From: Polynucleobacter sp. JS-Polo-80-F4
Lineage (GTDB): Bacteria > Pseudomonadota > Gammaproteobacteria > Burkholderiales > Burkholderiaceae
Length of the DNA stretch: 64,000 bases
Assembly: GCF_018881965.1 (NCBI RefSeq)
Contig: NZ_JACVPI010000001.1
Coordinates: forward strand, 812,018-876,017
Reading direction: 5' to 3'
Under the pieces are notes generated by a model. That model was not told the DNA's origin. It worked only from the letters and a program-made list of their open reading frames with translations, and searched no databases. A program made the translations under genes and the position numbers. This document shows, piece after piece, positions 55,007-64,000 of this stretch (positions within the stretch are counted from its first letter, which is position 1; each line of letters opens with the position of its first letter).

Positions 55007-55654
55007 GTGCCTTTGAATGTACAAGACAAAAAAGCGATTGTTGCTGATGTCGGCGCTCAATTGGCTGGAGCTCAAACAGTCGTGCTCGCTGAATACCGTG
55101 GTATTCCAGTAGAGCAGTTGACAAAGCTACGTGCTAGCGCACGTGACCAAGGTGTATATCTTCGCGTTTTGAAGAACACATTGGCACGCCGTGCTGCACA
55201 AGGCACACAGTTTGAGCCTCTTGCTGATTCGATGGTTGGCCCCTTGATCTACGGCATCTCTGCTGATCCGATTGCTTCGGCAAAAGTATTGCAGAACTTT
55301 GCTAAGACTCAAGACAAGCTAGTCATTACTGCTGGCTTATATAACGGCAAGTTGTTGGACGTAGCGGGCGTTAAATCCCTCGCGTCTATTCCAAGCCGCG
55401 ACGAGTTGTTATCTCAGTTGTTGGGTGTCATGTTGGCCCCAGTTTCTGCTATGGCTCGCGTATTGGGCGCAGTAGCAGCACAGAAAGCCGCAGGAGCACC
55501 TGCTCCGGTAGCCGAAGTGGCAGCACCTGCAGCAGAAGCAGCAGCCCCAGCAGAAGTAGTTGCTGAAGCCGCAGCTCCTGAAGCAGCCGCTGAGCCTGCA
55601 GCCGCAGCCCCAGAAGCTGGAACAGAAGCAAAAGAAACCCCTGCCGCTGAATAA
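55007..55654 (+). CDS. rplJ: Large ribosomal subunit protein uL10
   Basis: Base of the L7/L12 stalk. The 215-aa product starts at a GTG after AGGAG. Residues 1-165 are the conserved part ([39 protein letters not shown]), and the helix that binds L7/L12 dimers follows. The last ~50 residues are a low-complexity Ala/Glu/Pro tail that E. coli L10 lacks. It forms an operon with rplL 36 bp downstream. Confidence 0.97.
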   Translation: MPLNVQDKKAIVADVGAQLAGAQTVVLAEYRGIPVEQLTKLRASARDQGVYLRVLKNTLARRAAQGTQFEPLADSMVGPLIYGISADPIASAKVLQNFAKTQDKLVITAGLYNGKLLDVAGVKSLASIPSRDELLSQLLGVMLAPVSAMARVLGAVAAQKAAGAPAPVAEVAAPAAEAAAPAEVVAEAAAPEAAAEPAAAAPEAGTEAKETPAAE

Positions 55655-55690
55655 GCGACAGATTAACTATTTAAGTATTAGGAGCTAAAA

Positions 55691-56065
55691 ATGGCGATTA
55701 CTAAAGAAGAAATCATTGATGCAGTAGGTAGCATGTCCGTTATGGATTTGAACGACTTGGTTAAGGCGTTCGAAGAGAAGTTTGGCGTTTCAGCTGCAGC
55801 GATGGCTGTTGCTGGTCCTGCCGGTGCAGCTGGCGGCGCTGCTGCTGAAGAGCAAACAGAATTCACTGTTAACTTGCTCGAAGCTGGCGCAAACAAGGTT
55901 TCAGTAATTAAGGCAGTTCGCGAAATTACTGGTCTTGGCTTGAAAGAAGCTAAGGACTTGGTTGACGGTGCACCGAAGCCAATCAAAGAAGCTGTTGATA
56001 AGAAGACAGCTGAAGAAGCTAAGAAGAAGCTTGACGAAGCAGGCGCTAAGTCAGAAATCAAGTAA
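55691..56065 (+). CDS. rplL: Large ribosomal subunit protein bL12 (L7/L12)
   Basis: Stalk protein that recruits translation GTPases. The 124-aa product has an N-terminal dimerisation domain ([23 protein letters not shown]), an Ala/Gly-rich hinge (about 36-52) and the C-terminal factor-binding domain ([33 protein letters not shown]). TTAGGAG precedes the ATG. It is present in several copies per ribosome and codon bias is strong. Confidence 0.98.
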   Translation: MAITKEEIIDAVGSMSVMDLNDLVKAFEEKFGVSAAAMAVAGPAGAAGGAAAEEQTEFTVNLLEAGANKVSVIKAVREITGLGLKEAKDLVDGAPKPIKEAVDKKTAEEAKKKLDEAGAKSEIK

Positions 56066-56291
56066 CACAAACTTTTCTAACGCCTCCCAAAAGGAGTCGT
56101 TAGTTACGTTGGGTTTGATCTTTAGAGGTCAAACCCGATTTCATTTCTGATTGAAATCGGGTTTGCCTTCTGATACGACTGCAGAATGCAAGTTTGGTCG
56201 GACACTGGATCTTTCGATTTAGTGTTGTCCGCCAGTGATTGGTAGTGGCCAATCGCCAAATCTTTGTACAGTCGCTGAATTCGGAGATGAA
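56066..56291 (+). promoter_or_regulatory. rplL-rpoB intergenic region with two competing hairpins
   Basis: Hairpin 1 pairs GGGTTTGATC (56111-56120) with GGTCAAACCC (56127-56136) around TTTAGA. Hairpin 2 is a perfect 13-bp stem, AAACCCGATTTCA (56131-56143) with TGAAATCGGGTTT (56152-56164). They share AAACCC, so only one can form at a time. In E. coli this junction holds an attenuator and an RNase III site. No U-run follows hairpin 2, so cleavage or a regulatory switch is more likely than simple termination. Confidence 0.75.
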
Positions 56292-59200
56292 ATGAACTAT
56301 AGCTTCACCGAACGCAAGCGAGTCCGTAAAAGCTTTGCTAAGCGAGTAAACAACCACCAGGTTCCGTACCTGATCGCAACGCAGCTGGAATCCTACGCTA
56401 AATTTTTACAGGCTGAAAAGCCAGCAATGTCTCGCCTTACTGAGGGACTTCAAGCTGCCTTTACATCAGCGTTCCCAATTGTGTCTAACAACGGCTATGC
56501 ACGTATGGAATACGTGTCTTACCAGTTATCACAGCCACCATTTGACGTTAAAGAATGTCAACAACGTGGTTACACATACCACTCTGCCTTACGCGCAAAA
56601 GTTCGCTTGATTATTTATGATCGCGAAGCGCCTACTAAGGTTAAAGAGGTAAAAGAGAGCGAAGTCTACATGGGTGAAATTCCACTCATGACAGAAAATG
56701 GCTCTTTTGTGATCAACGGTACTGAGCGCGTGATCGTTTCTCAGTTGCACCGCTCCCCAGGCGTGTTCTTTGAGCACGACAAGGGCAAGACACATAGCTC
56801 AGGTAAGTTGCTGTTCTCAGCACGCATCATTCCTTACCGTGGTTCATGGCTCGATTTCGAGTTTGATCCAAAAGATATTCTCTATTTCCGCGTTGACCGT
56901 CGTCGTAAGATGCCTGTCACCATTTTGCTCAAAGCAATTGGCTTAAACAACGAACAGATTCTTGCTAACTTCTTTAACTTTGACCATTTCTCATTGACTG
57001 CTAACGGCGGCTCAATGGAATTTGTGCCAGAGCGTTTGCGTGGTCAGTTAGCCAGCTTTGATGTGCTCGACAAGAATGGCGTTGTAGTCATTCAAAAAGA
57101 CAAGCGTATCAATGCAAAGCACATCCGCGAACTCGAAGCCGCTAAGACAAAAACGATCGCCGTACCAGATGACTATTTAATTGGTCGCGTGGTTGCACGC
57201 AATATTGTTGATCCAGATTCTGGTGAAATCTTGGCTTACGCTAATGATGAAATCACTGAAGAAGTATTGGCTACATTACGCGATGCAGGTATCAAGCAAT
57301 TAGAAACAATCTACACCAATGATTTGGATTCTGGTGCGTACATTTCACAGACATTACGTACTGATGAAACCGCGGATCAAATGGCTGCACGTATCGCCAT
57401 CTACCGCATGATGCGTCCTGGTGAGCCTCCAACAGAAGATGCTGTTGAAGCCTTGTTCCAGCGCTTGTTCTACAACGAAGATACTTACGATTTGTCACGC
57501 GTAGGCCGTATGAAGGTCAACAGCCGTTTGAACCGTCCAGAAATGGAAGGTCCAATGGTTCTGTCGAACGAAGATATTCTCGACACTATTAAGTCCCTCG
57601 TAGATTTGCGTAACGGCAAAGGCGAAGTAGACGATATCGATCACTTAGGTAATCGTCGTGTACGTTGCGTTGGTGAATTGGCAGAAAACCAATTCCGTGC
57701 AGGTTTGTCACGTGTTGAGCGTGCGGTTAAAGAACGTCTCGGCCAAGCCGAAACAGAAAACCTCATGCCGCATGACTTGATTAACAGCAAGCCAATCTCT
57801 TCTGCGATTCGTGAGTTCTTCGGTTCTTCACAGTTGTCCCAGTTTATGGATCAAACCAACCCACTTTCAGAGATCACGCACAAGCGTCGTATTTCTGCAT
57901 TGGGACCTGGTGGTTTGACACGCGAGCGCGCAGGCTTTGAAGTGCGTGACGTGCATCCAACCCACTACGGACGTGTTTGCCCAATCGAAACTCCAGAAGG
58001 ACCAAACATTGGTTTGATCAACTCACTCGCGTTATTTGCGCGTTTGAATGAGCATGGTTTCTTAGAAACTCCATACCGTAAGGTTTCCAATAGCAAGGTA
58101 AGCGATGAAGTGGTTTACCTCTCTGCGATTGAGGAAGCAAAGTATGTGATTGCTCAGGCAAATGCAACAATCGACAAGAGCGGTAAGTTGGCCGACGAAT
58201 TGGTTTCAGCGCGTCAAGCTGGTGAGACCATGATGGTTAGCCCAGAGCGCATCGATTTCATCGACGTTGCTCCTAGCCAGATCGTTTCTGCTGCTGCTTC
58301 ACTCGTTCCATTCTTAGAGCATGATGATGCGAACCGTGCGTTGATGGGTGCGAACATGCAGCGTCAAGCGGTTCCTTGCTTACGTCCAGATAAGCCATTA
58401 GTTGGTACAGGGTTAGAGCGTATTGTTGCAGTCGACTCCGGTACAGTTATTTTGGCGTCCCGTGGCGGTATCGTTGATTATGTTGACGCTAACCGTGTTG
58501 TGATTCGTGTAAACGATGATGAGACAGCTGCTGGTGAAGTTGGTGTGGATATTTATAACCTCATCAAGTACACCCGTTCAAATCAAAACACCAACATTAA
58601 CCAACGTCCAATCGTTCAAGCGGGTGATCGTGTTGTCCGCGGCGACGTAGTTGCTGATGGCGCATCTACCGATTTGGGTGAATTGGCTTTGGGTCAAAAC
58701 ATGACTGTGGCATTTATGCCATGGAACGGTTATAACTTCGAAGATTCAATCTTGATCTCTGAGAAAGTTGTTGCTGACGACCGCTACACCTCTATTCATA
58801 TTGAAGAGTTGTCAGTAGTTGCGCGTGATACCAAACTTGGTTCAGAAGAAATTACTCGCGATATTTCCAATTTGGCAGAGTCACAACTCTCCCGTTTGGA
58901 TGAGAGCGGTATTGTTTACATCGGTGCTGAAGTTGAAGCTGGCGACGTATTGGTTGGCAAGGTAACTCCTAAGGGCGAGACTACTCTCACTCCTGAAGAG
59001 AAGCTCCTCCGTGCGATCTTCGGTGAAAAAGCATCTGACGTTAAAGATACTTCTTTGCGCGTTCCATCAGGAATGATCGGCACTGTTATCGATGTTCAGG
59101 TCTTCACTCGTGAAGGTATTGAGCGCGATGCCCGTGCACAGTCAATCATTCAGGAAGAATTACAACGCTATCGTTTGGACTTGAACGACCAGTTGCGTAT

Positions 59201-60392
59201 TGTTGAGGGCGATGCCTTCATGCGTTTAGAAAAGCTGTTGATTGGCAAAGTTGCTAACGGCGGCCCTAAGAAATTAGCTAAGGGCACAAAGATCGACAAG
59301 GAATACCTTGCTGATTTAGACAAATACCATTGGTTTGATGTTCGTCCAGCGGATGACGAAGTTGCCTCACAAGTTGAAGCAATCAAGTCTTCTATCGAAG
59401 CGAAACGTAAACAGTTTGACGAAGCTTTTGAAGAGAAGCGCACCAAACTTACCCAGGGTGATGATTTGCAGCCTGGCGTAACGAAGATGGTTAAGGTGTA
59501 CTTGGCAGTTAAGCGTCGCTTGCAGCCTGGTGACAAGATGGCCGGTCGTCACGGTAACAAAGGTGTGGTTTCTAAAATCGCTCCAGCAGAAGACATGCCA
59601 TTTATGGCTGACGGACGCCCTGTAGACATCGTCTTGAACCCATTGGGCGTTCCTTCCCGTATGAACGTTGGTCAGATCTTGGAAACCCACTTAGGTTGGG
59701 CGGCTCAAGGTATTGGTAAGCGTATCGACGAGATGGTTCGTGAACATGCTAAGCAAGCTGAATTGCGTAAGTTTTTCAAACAGCTTTACAACGAAACAGG
59801 CCGCATTGAAGATATCGACAACTTCACTGATGAGCAGATCAATGTTTTGGCTGAGAATCTCCGTCAAGGCTTGCCATTTGCTACTCCAGTGTTTGACGGT
59901 GCTACAGAAGCTGAAATCGGACGCATGCTCGAGTTGGCGTATCCAGAAGATGTTGCTAAATCTTTGAAGATGACACCATCACGTCAGCAAATGATTTTGT
60001 GCGACGGTCGTACTGGCGATCAGTTTGAGCGTCCAGTAACCGTTGGCGTAATGCACGTCTTGAAGCTCCACCATTTGGTCGATGACAAGATGCACGCACG
60101 TTCAACCGGACCTTACTCTTTAGTAACGCAACAGCCATTGGGCGGTAAAGCTCAGTTCGGTGGTCAGCGCTTTGGTGAGATGGAAGTCTGGGCCCTCGAA
60201 GCATACGGTGCTTCATATGTCTTGCAGGAAATGCTGACAGTGAAGTCCGATGACGTCGCAGGCCGTACCAAGGTTTACGAAAACATCGTCAAGGGCGAGC
60301 ACACGATTGATGCTGGCATGCCCGAATCCTTCAACGTGCTGGTAAAAGAAATCCGTTCGTTGGGTATTGACATTGACATGGAGCGCAACTGA
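56292..60392 (+). CDS. rpoB: RNA polymerase beta subunit
   Basis: Catalytic subunit of RNA polymerase and target region for rifampicin. The ATG at 56292 follows GGAGATGA and gives 1366 residues beginning [18 protein letters not shown]; a start 19 codons upstream lacks family similarity. The rifampicin region reads [33 protein letters not shown] with the usual wild-type residues. Later marks are [14 protein letters not shown] and [24 protein letters not shown]. One base separates its stop from rpoC. Confidence 0.98.
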   Translation: MNYSFTERKRVRKSFAKRVNNHQVPYLIATQLESYAKFLQAEKPAMSRLTEGLQAAFTSAFPIVSNNGYARMEYVSYQLSQPPFDVKECQQRGYTYHSALRAKVRLIIYDREAPTKVKEVKESEVYMGEIPLMTENGSFVINGTERVIVSQLHRSPGVFFEHDKGKTHSSGKLLFSARIIPYRGSWLDFEFDPKDILYFRVDRRRKMPVTILLKAIGLNNEQILANFFNFDHFSLTANGGSMEFVPERLRGQLASFDVLDKNGVVVIQKDKRINAKHIRELEAAKTKTIAVPDDYLIGRVVARNIVDPDSGEILAYANDEITEEVLATLRDAGIKQLETIYTNDLDSGAYISQTLRTDETADQMAARIAIYRMMRPGEPPTEDAVEALFQRLFYNEDTYDLSRVGRMKVNSRLNRPEMEGPMVLSNEDILDTIKSLVDLRNGKGEVDDIDHLGNRRVRCVGELAENQFRAGLSRVERAVKERLGQAETENLMPHDLINSKPISSAIREFFGSSQLSQFMDQTNPLSEITHKRRISALGPGGLTRERAGFEVRDVHPTHYGRVCPIETPEGPNIGLINSLALFARLNEHGFLETPYRKVSNSKVSDEVVYLSAIEEAKYVIAQANATIDKSGKLADELVSARQAGETMMVSPERIDFIDVAPSQIVSAAASLVPFLEHDDANRALMGANMQRQAVPCLRPDKPLVGTGLERIVAVDSGTVILASRGGIVDYVDANRVVIRVNDDETAAGEVGVDIYNLIKYTRSNQNTNINQRPIVQAGDRVVRGDVVADGASTDLGELALGQNMTVAFMPWNGYNFEDSILISEKVVADDRYTSIHIEELSVVARDTKLGSEEITRDISNLAESQLSRLDESGIVYIGAEVEAGDVLVGKVTPKGETTLTPEEKLLRAIFGEKASDVKDTSLRVPSGMIGTVIDVQVFTREGIERDARAQSIIQEELQRYRLDLNDQLRIVEGDAFMRLEKLLIGKVANGGPKKLAKGTKIDKEYLADLDKYHWFDVRPADDEVASQVEAIKSSIEAKRKQFDEAFEEKRTKLTQGDDLQPGVTKMVKVYLAVKRRLQPGDKMAGRHGNKGVVSKIAPAEDMPFMADGRPVDIVLNPLGVPSRMNVGQILETHLGWAAQGIGKRIDEMVREHAKQAELRKFFKQLYNETGRIEDIDNFTDEQINVLAENLRQGLPFATPVFDGATEAEIGRMLELAYPEDVAKSLKMTPSRQQMILCDGRTGDQFERPVTVGVMHVLKLHHLVDDKMHARSTGPYSLVTQQPLGGKAQFGGQRFGEMEVWALEAYGASYVLQEMLTVKSDDVAGRTKVYENIVKGEHTIDAGMPESFNVLVKEIRSLGIDIDMERN

Positions 60393-60393
60393 T

Positions 60394-63300
60394 ATGAAAG
60401 CATTGCTCGATTTATTTAAGCAAACGCAGGGCGAAGAGCAGTTTGATGTCATCAAAATTGGTCTCGCATCTCCTGAGAAAATTCGCTCATGGTCTTTTGG
60501 TGAAGTACGCAAACCAGAAACCATCAACTACCGGACTTTTAAGCCCGAGCGTGATGGTTTGTTCTGCGCCAAGATTTTTGGACCAACCAAAGACTACGAG
60601 TGCTTATGCGGTAAGTACAAGCGTTTAAAGTTCCGTGGCGTAATCTGCGAGAAGTGCGGCGTTGAAGTAACTCTCGCCAAGGTACGTCGTGAGCGCATGG
60701 GCCACATTGAGTTGGCAGCCCCTGTAGCGCACATCTGGTTCTTGAAGTCCTTGCCATCCCGTTTGGGTATGGTTCTCGATATGACATTACGTGATATCGA
60801 GCGCGTTCTCTACTTTGAGGCATATGTAGTGGTTGATCCTGGCATGACTCCTGAAGGCGCGATGAAGCGCGGTCAGATCATGTCTGAAGACGAGTACATT
60901 GCTAAGACTGAAGAGTATGGTGACGGTGCATTTACCGCCATCATGGGCGCGGAAGGTATTCGTGATCTCTTGCGTTCGATTGATATCGATCGTGAAGTAG
61001 AGACTATTCGTGCCGACTTGAAAGCTACTGGTAGCGATGCCAAGATCAAGAAATACGCTAAGCGCTTAAAAGTGCTCGAGGCGTTCCAGACTTCAGGTAT
61101 TAAGCCTGACTGGATGATCATGGAAGTATTGCCAGTATTGCCACCTGAATTGCGCCCATTGGTGCCATTGGATGGCGGTCGCTTTGCTACCTCCGATTTG
61201 AACGATCTCTATCGTCGCGTTATTAACCGTAACAATCGTTTGAAGCGTTTGTTAGAGTTGCGCGCACCAGAGATCATCGTTCGCAACGAAAAACGGATGT
61301 TGCAAGAAGCGGTTGACTCATTGCTCGACAACGGTCGTCGCGGTAAGGCTATGACTGGCGCTAACAAGCGTCCTCTCAAGTCCTTGGCTGAGATGATTAA
61401 AGGTAAGAGCGGTCGTTTCCGTCAAAACTTGTTGGGTAAACGCGTTGACTACTCTGGTCGTTCAGTCATCGTGGTTGGCCCTACATTGAAATTGCATCAG
61501 TGCGGCTTGCCAAAATTGATGGCTTTAGAGTTGTTCAAACCATTTATTTTCAACAAGCTTGAGACTTTAGGAATTGCAACCACTATTAAGGCTGCGAAGA
61601 AAGAAGTTGAGAGCCAGACTCCAATCGTTTGGGACATTCTCGAAGAAGTGATTCGTGAACATCCAATCATGTTGAACCGTGCGCCTACATTGCACCGTCT
61701 TGGTATTCAGGCTTTCGAGCCAATGCTGATTGAAGGTAAAGCAATCCAATTGCACCCATTAGTTTGCGCGGCATTTAACGCGGACTTTGACGGTGACCAA
61801 ATGGCGGTTCACGTTCCTTTGTCGCTCGAAGCGCAAATGGAAGCACGTACATTGATGTTGGCTTCGAACAACGTATTGTTCCCAGCTAACGGCGAACCAT
61901 CAATCGTTCCTTCACAGGACGTGGTGTTAGGTCTGTATTACGCTACACGTGACAAGATCAACGGTAAAGGCGAAGGTATGGTTTTCGCCAACATTACTGA
62001 AGTAGTGCGCGCATACGAAGCAGGTCAAGTTGAATTGGCTTCTCGTGTTGCTGTGCGTATTACTGAGTTTGAGATTGTGGACAAGAAGGCAGAGGGCGAC
62101 GCCCGTTTTGCTGAAAAGACCAAGATCTACCAAACATCAGTTGGCCGTGCAATCTTGTCTGAGATTTTGCCTAAAGGCATGTCTTTCGAGGAAATTAACA
62201 AGCCTTTGAAGAAAAAAGAAATCTCACGTTTGATCAACACATCATTCCGCAAGTGCGGTTTGCGTGAAACAGTGATTTTTGCTGACCGCCTCTTGCAGTC
62301 TGGTTTCCGCTTGGCGACCAATGCTGGTATCTCGGTTGCGATTGACGATATGCTGATCCCAACTTCTAAAGAGCGCATCATCACTGAGGCTTCTGCCAAG
62401 GTTAAAGAGTATGACAAGCAGTTCATGTCAGGTCTCGTAACCAATCAAGAGCGTTATAACAACGTGGTTGATATTTGGGGTGCCGCAGGCGACCAAGTTG
62501 GTAAGGCGATGATGGACGAGTTGTCACACGTTGACGTACTCGATCGTAACGGTAAGACTGTTCGTCAAGAATCTTTCAACTCCATCTACATGATGGCGGA
62601 TTCTGGTGCGCGTGGATCTGCAGCGCAGATTCGTCAGTTGGCTGGTATGCGTGGTTTGATGGCAAAGCCTGATGGCTCCATCATTGAAACCCCAATTACT
62701 GCGAACTTCCGTGAAGGCTTGAACGTATTGCAGTACTTCATTTCAACCCACGGTGCTCGTAAAGGTCTTGCTGATACAGCGTTGAAGACAGCGAACTCTG
62801 GTTACTTGACACGTCGTTTGTGCGACGTGACTCAAGATCTCGTGGTGATTGAGGATGATTGCGGCGCAACTTCAGGCGTAACAATGAAGGCGCTTGTTGA
62901 AGGCGGCGAAATTATCGAAGCATTGCGCGATCGTATTTTGGGTCGTGTATGTATCGGTGACATCGTTCACCCTGACACACAAGAAGTTATCGTTCCGAAC
63001 GACACCTTGCTCGATGAAGATCATGTTGATCAAATCGTGGCATTGGGTATCGACGAAGTTAAAGTTCGCACAGTATTGTCTTGCTTAACTCGCTTTGGCT
63101 TGTGCGCTAAGTGCTACGGACGTGATCTAGGTCGCGGTGGTTTGGTGAACGTTGGTGAAGCGGTTGGTGTTATCGCTGCTCAGTCTATCGGTGAGCCAGG
63201 CACACAGTTGACTATGCGTACCTTCCACATCGGCGGTGCAGCGTCACGTGCATTGGTTGCAAGCAATATTGAAGCCAAGTCTAACGGTGCATTGAAGTTC

Positions 63301-64000
63301 TCCGGCACGATGCGTGTTGTGAAGAACGCGAAGGGTGAGCAGATCGTGATTTCACGTTCTGGCGAAGCCTTGATCGTTGATGAGAATGGTCGTGAGCGCG
63401 AGCGTCACAAAGTGCCTTACGGTGCAACTCTCTTGTTGAAAGAAGATGCAGCAGTGAAGGCTGGCGCAAGCTTAGCGACTTGGGATCCATTAACACGTCC
63501 GATTATTTCTGAGTACGCTGGCATCGCTCGCTTCGACAACGTTGAAGAAGGCGTAACTGTTGCTAAGCAGGTTGACGAAGTTACTGGTCTTTCCACTTTG
63601 GTGGTTATTGATGGCAAACGTCGCTCTGCTGCAAGCAAAGGCGTTCGCCCAATGATCAACTTGGTTGATGACAAGGGTAACGAAGTCATGATCGCTGGTA
63701 CTGATCACCCAGTAAACATTGGCCTCCAAGTAGGCGCTCTGATTACTGTTAAAGATGGTCAGAAGGTCGAAGTTGGTGAAGTATTGGCACGTATTCCAAT
63801 CGAATCACAGAAGACTCGCGACATTACCGGTGGCTTGCCACGCGTTGCAGAATTGTTCGAAGCACGTTCACCAAAAGATGCAGCTGTCTTGGCGAAAGTT
63901 ACTGGAACAGTTTCCTTCGGTAAAGAAACCAAAGGTAAACAGCGTTTGGTGATTACCGATATGGACGGCGAAGCCAATGAATTCTTGATTCCTAAAGAGA
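60394..64000 (+). CDS. rpoC: RNA polymerase beta' subunit (partial, 3' end beyond window)
   Basis: Forms the active site and DNA clamp of RNA polymerase. About 1202 residues of a usual ~1400 are present; the frame is open at the right edge. An N-terminal zinc site (CLCGKYKR...CEKCGVEV), [15 protein letters not shown], and the magnesium-binding [12 protein letters not shown] are visible. The second zinc cluster ([17 protein letters not shown]) and the trigger-loop/bridge-helix segment ([25 protein letters not shown]) follow. Translation is coupled to rpoB. Confidence 0.98.
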   Translation, partial: MKALLDLFKQTQGEEQFDVIKIGLASPEKIRSWSFGEVRKPETINYRTFKPERDGLFCAKIFGPTKDYECLCGKYKRLKFRGVICEKCGVEVTLAKVRRERMGHIELAAPVAHIWFLKSLPSRLGMVLDMTLRDIERVLYFEAYVVVDPGMTPEGAMKRGQIMSEDEYIAKTEEYGDGAFTAIMGAEGIRDLLRSIDIDREVETIRADLKATGSDAKIKKYAKRLKVLEAFQTSGIKPDWMIMEVLPVLPPELRPLVPLDGGRFATSDLNDLYRRVINRNNRLKRLLELRAPEIIVRNEKRMLQEAVDSLLDNGRRGKAMTGANKRPLKSLAEMIKGKSGRFRQNLLGKRVDYSGRSVIVVGPTLKLHQCGLPKLMALELFKPFIFNKLETLGIATTIKAAKKEVESQTPIVWDILEEVIREHPIMLNRAPTLHRLGIQAFEPMLIEGKAIQLHPLVCAAFNADFDGDQMAVHVPLSLEAQMEARTLMLASNNVLFPANGEPSIVPSQDVVLGLYYATRDKINGKGEGMVFANITEVVRAYEAGQVELASRVAVRITEFEIVDKKAEGDARFAEKTKIYQTSVGRAILSEILPKGMSFEEINKPLKKKEISRLINTSFRKCGLRETVIFADRLLQSGFRLATNAGISVAIDDMLIPTSKERIITEASAKVKEYDKQFMSGLVTNQERYNNVVDIWGAAGDQVGKAMMDELSHVDVLDRNGKTVRQESFNSIYMMADSGARGSAAQIRQLAGMRGLMAKPDGSIIETPITANFREGLNVLQYFISTHGARKGLADTALKTANSGYLTRRLCDVTQDLVVIEDDCGATSGVTMKALVEGGEIIEALRDRILGRVCIGDIVHPDTQEVIVPNDTLLDEDHVDQIVALGIDEVKVRTVLSCLTRFGLCAKCYGRDLGRGGLVNVGEAVGVIAAQSIGEPGTQLTMRTFHIGGAASRALVASNIEAKSNGALKFSGTMRVVKNAKGEQIVISRSGEALIVDENGRERERHKVPYGATLLLKEDAAVKAGASLATWDPLTRPIISEYAGIARFDNVEEGVTVAKQVDEVTGLSTLVVIDGKRRSAASKGVRPMINLVDDKGNEVMIAGTDHPVNIGLQVGALITVKDGQKVEVGEVLARIPIESQKTRDITGGLPRVAELFEARSPKDAAVLAKVTGTVSFGKETKGKQRLVITDMDGEANEFLIPKE

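Noticed and set aside
56235-56291. 19-codon upstream extension of rpoB
   Set aside because: The well-placed GGAG and the family start [10 protein letters not shown] support the ATG at 56292.

Overview
The window is a chromosomal segment of a betaproteobacterium of the order Burkholderiales, most likely Polynucleobacter. The 16S rRNA gene (45651-47183) has betaproteobacterial signatures. The gene neighbourhoods (def-fmt with divergent dprA, the dnaA origin, a DUF3717 protein, rrn-tRNA-tuf-secE-nusG-rpl-rpo) and the moderate GC fit that group. The genus call rests on recalled 16S sequence and was not searched.

Layout. 1-11.8 kb, mostly minus strand: fmt (cut by the left edge), def, divergent dprA and topoisomerase, then an mnmC-type oxidoreductase, pckG, mnmE, yidC, yidD, rnpA and rpmH. 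11.8-17.9 kb is the replication origin: DnaA boxes before dnaA, a larger DnaA-box cluster with a DnaA-trio between dnaA and dnaN, then gyrB, a SET-domain protein and a DUF3717 protein. Gene direction flips at rpmH/dnaA, so most genes run away from the origin on both sides. 18.2-22.8 kb is a five-gene branched-chain-type ABC importer, followed by a TauE/SafE permease. 23.7-28.0 kb is mnmG-rsmG-parA-parB with two exact parS palindromes. 28.1-36.4 kb is the complete ATP synthase operon (atpIBEFHAGDC) plus hemE. 36.6-45.2 kb is a mixed housekeeping stretch: priA, gcvH, gloC, a small CxxC protein, a fatty acid desaturase, tRNA-Arg, a lone cytochrome-c5-type anchor, rsmI, diaA, dolP, a cytochrome c and a GNAT protein. 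45.2-64 kb is one long expression block: rRNA promoter, 16S, tRNA-Ile, tRNA-Ala, 23S, 5S, terminator, tRNA-Tyr, -Gly, -Thr, tuf, tRNA-Trp, secE, nusG, rplK, rplA, rplJ, rplL, rpoB, and rpoC cut by the right edge.

How it fits together. The left half joins replication initiation (DnaA, clamp, gyrase, PriA) to segregation (ParAB-parS). It also holds three genes for the wobble-uridine tRNA modification (mnmE, mnmG, a probable mnmC). The right half supplies ribosomes, EF-Tu, the Sec channel and RNA polymerase, with RNA structures that probably tune the rplJL/rpoBC junctions.

I see no CRISPR array, insertion sequence, prophage, toxin-antitoxin pair or defence island. This is core genome, and I did not find a new multi-gene system. 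The points most worth a second look are the B. subtilis-like trio at oriC, the parS site inside mnmG, the DnaA boxes before priA, the SET protein behind gyrB, the heme-less cytochrome anchor, and the leader and intergenic hairpins of the rplJL-rpoB region.
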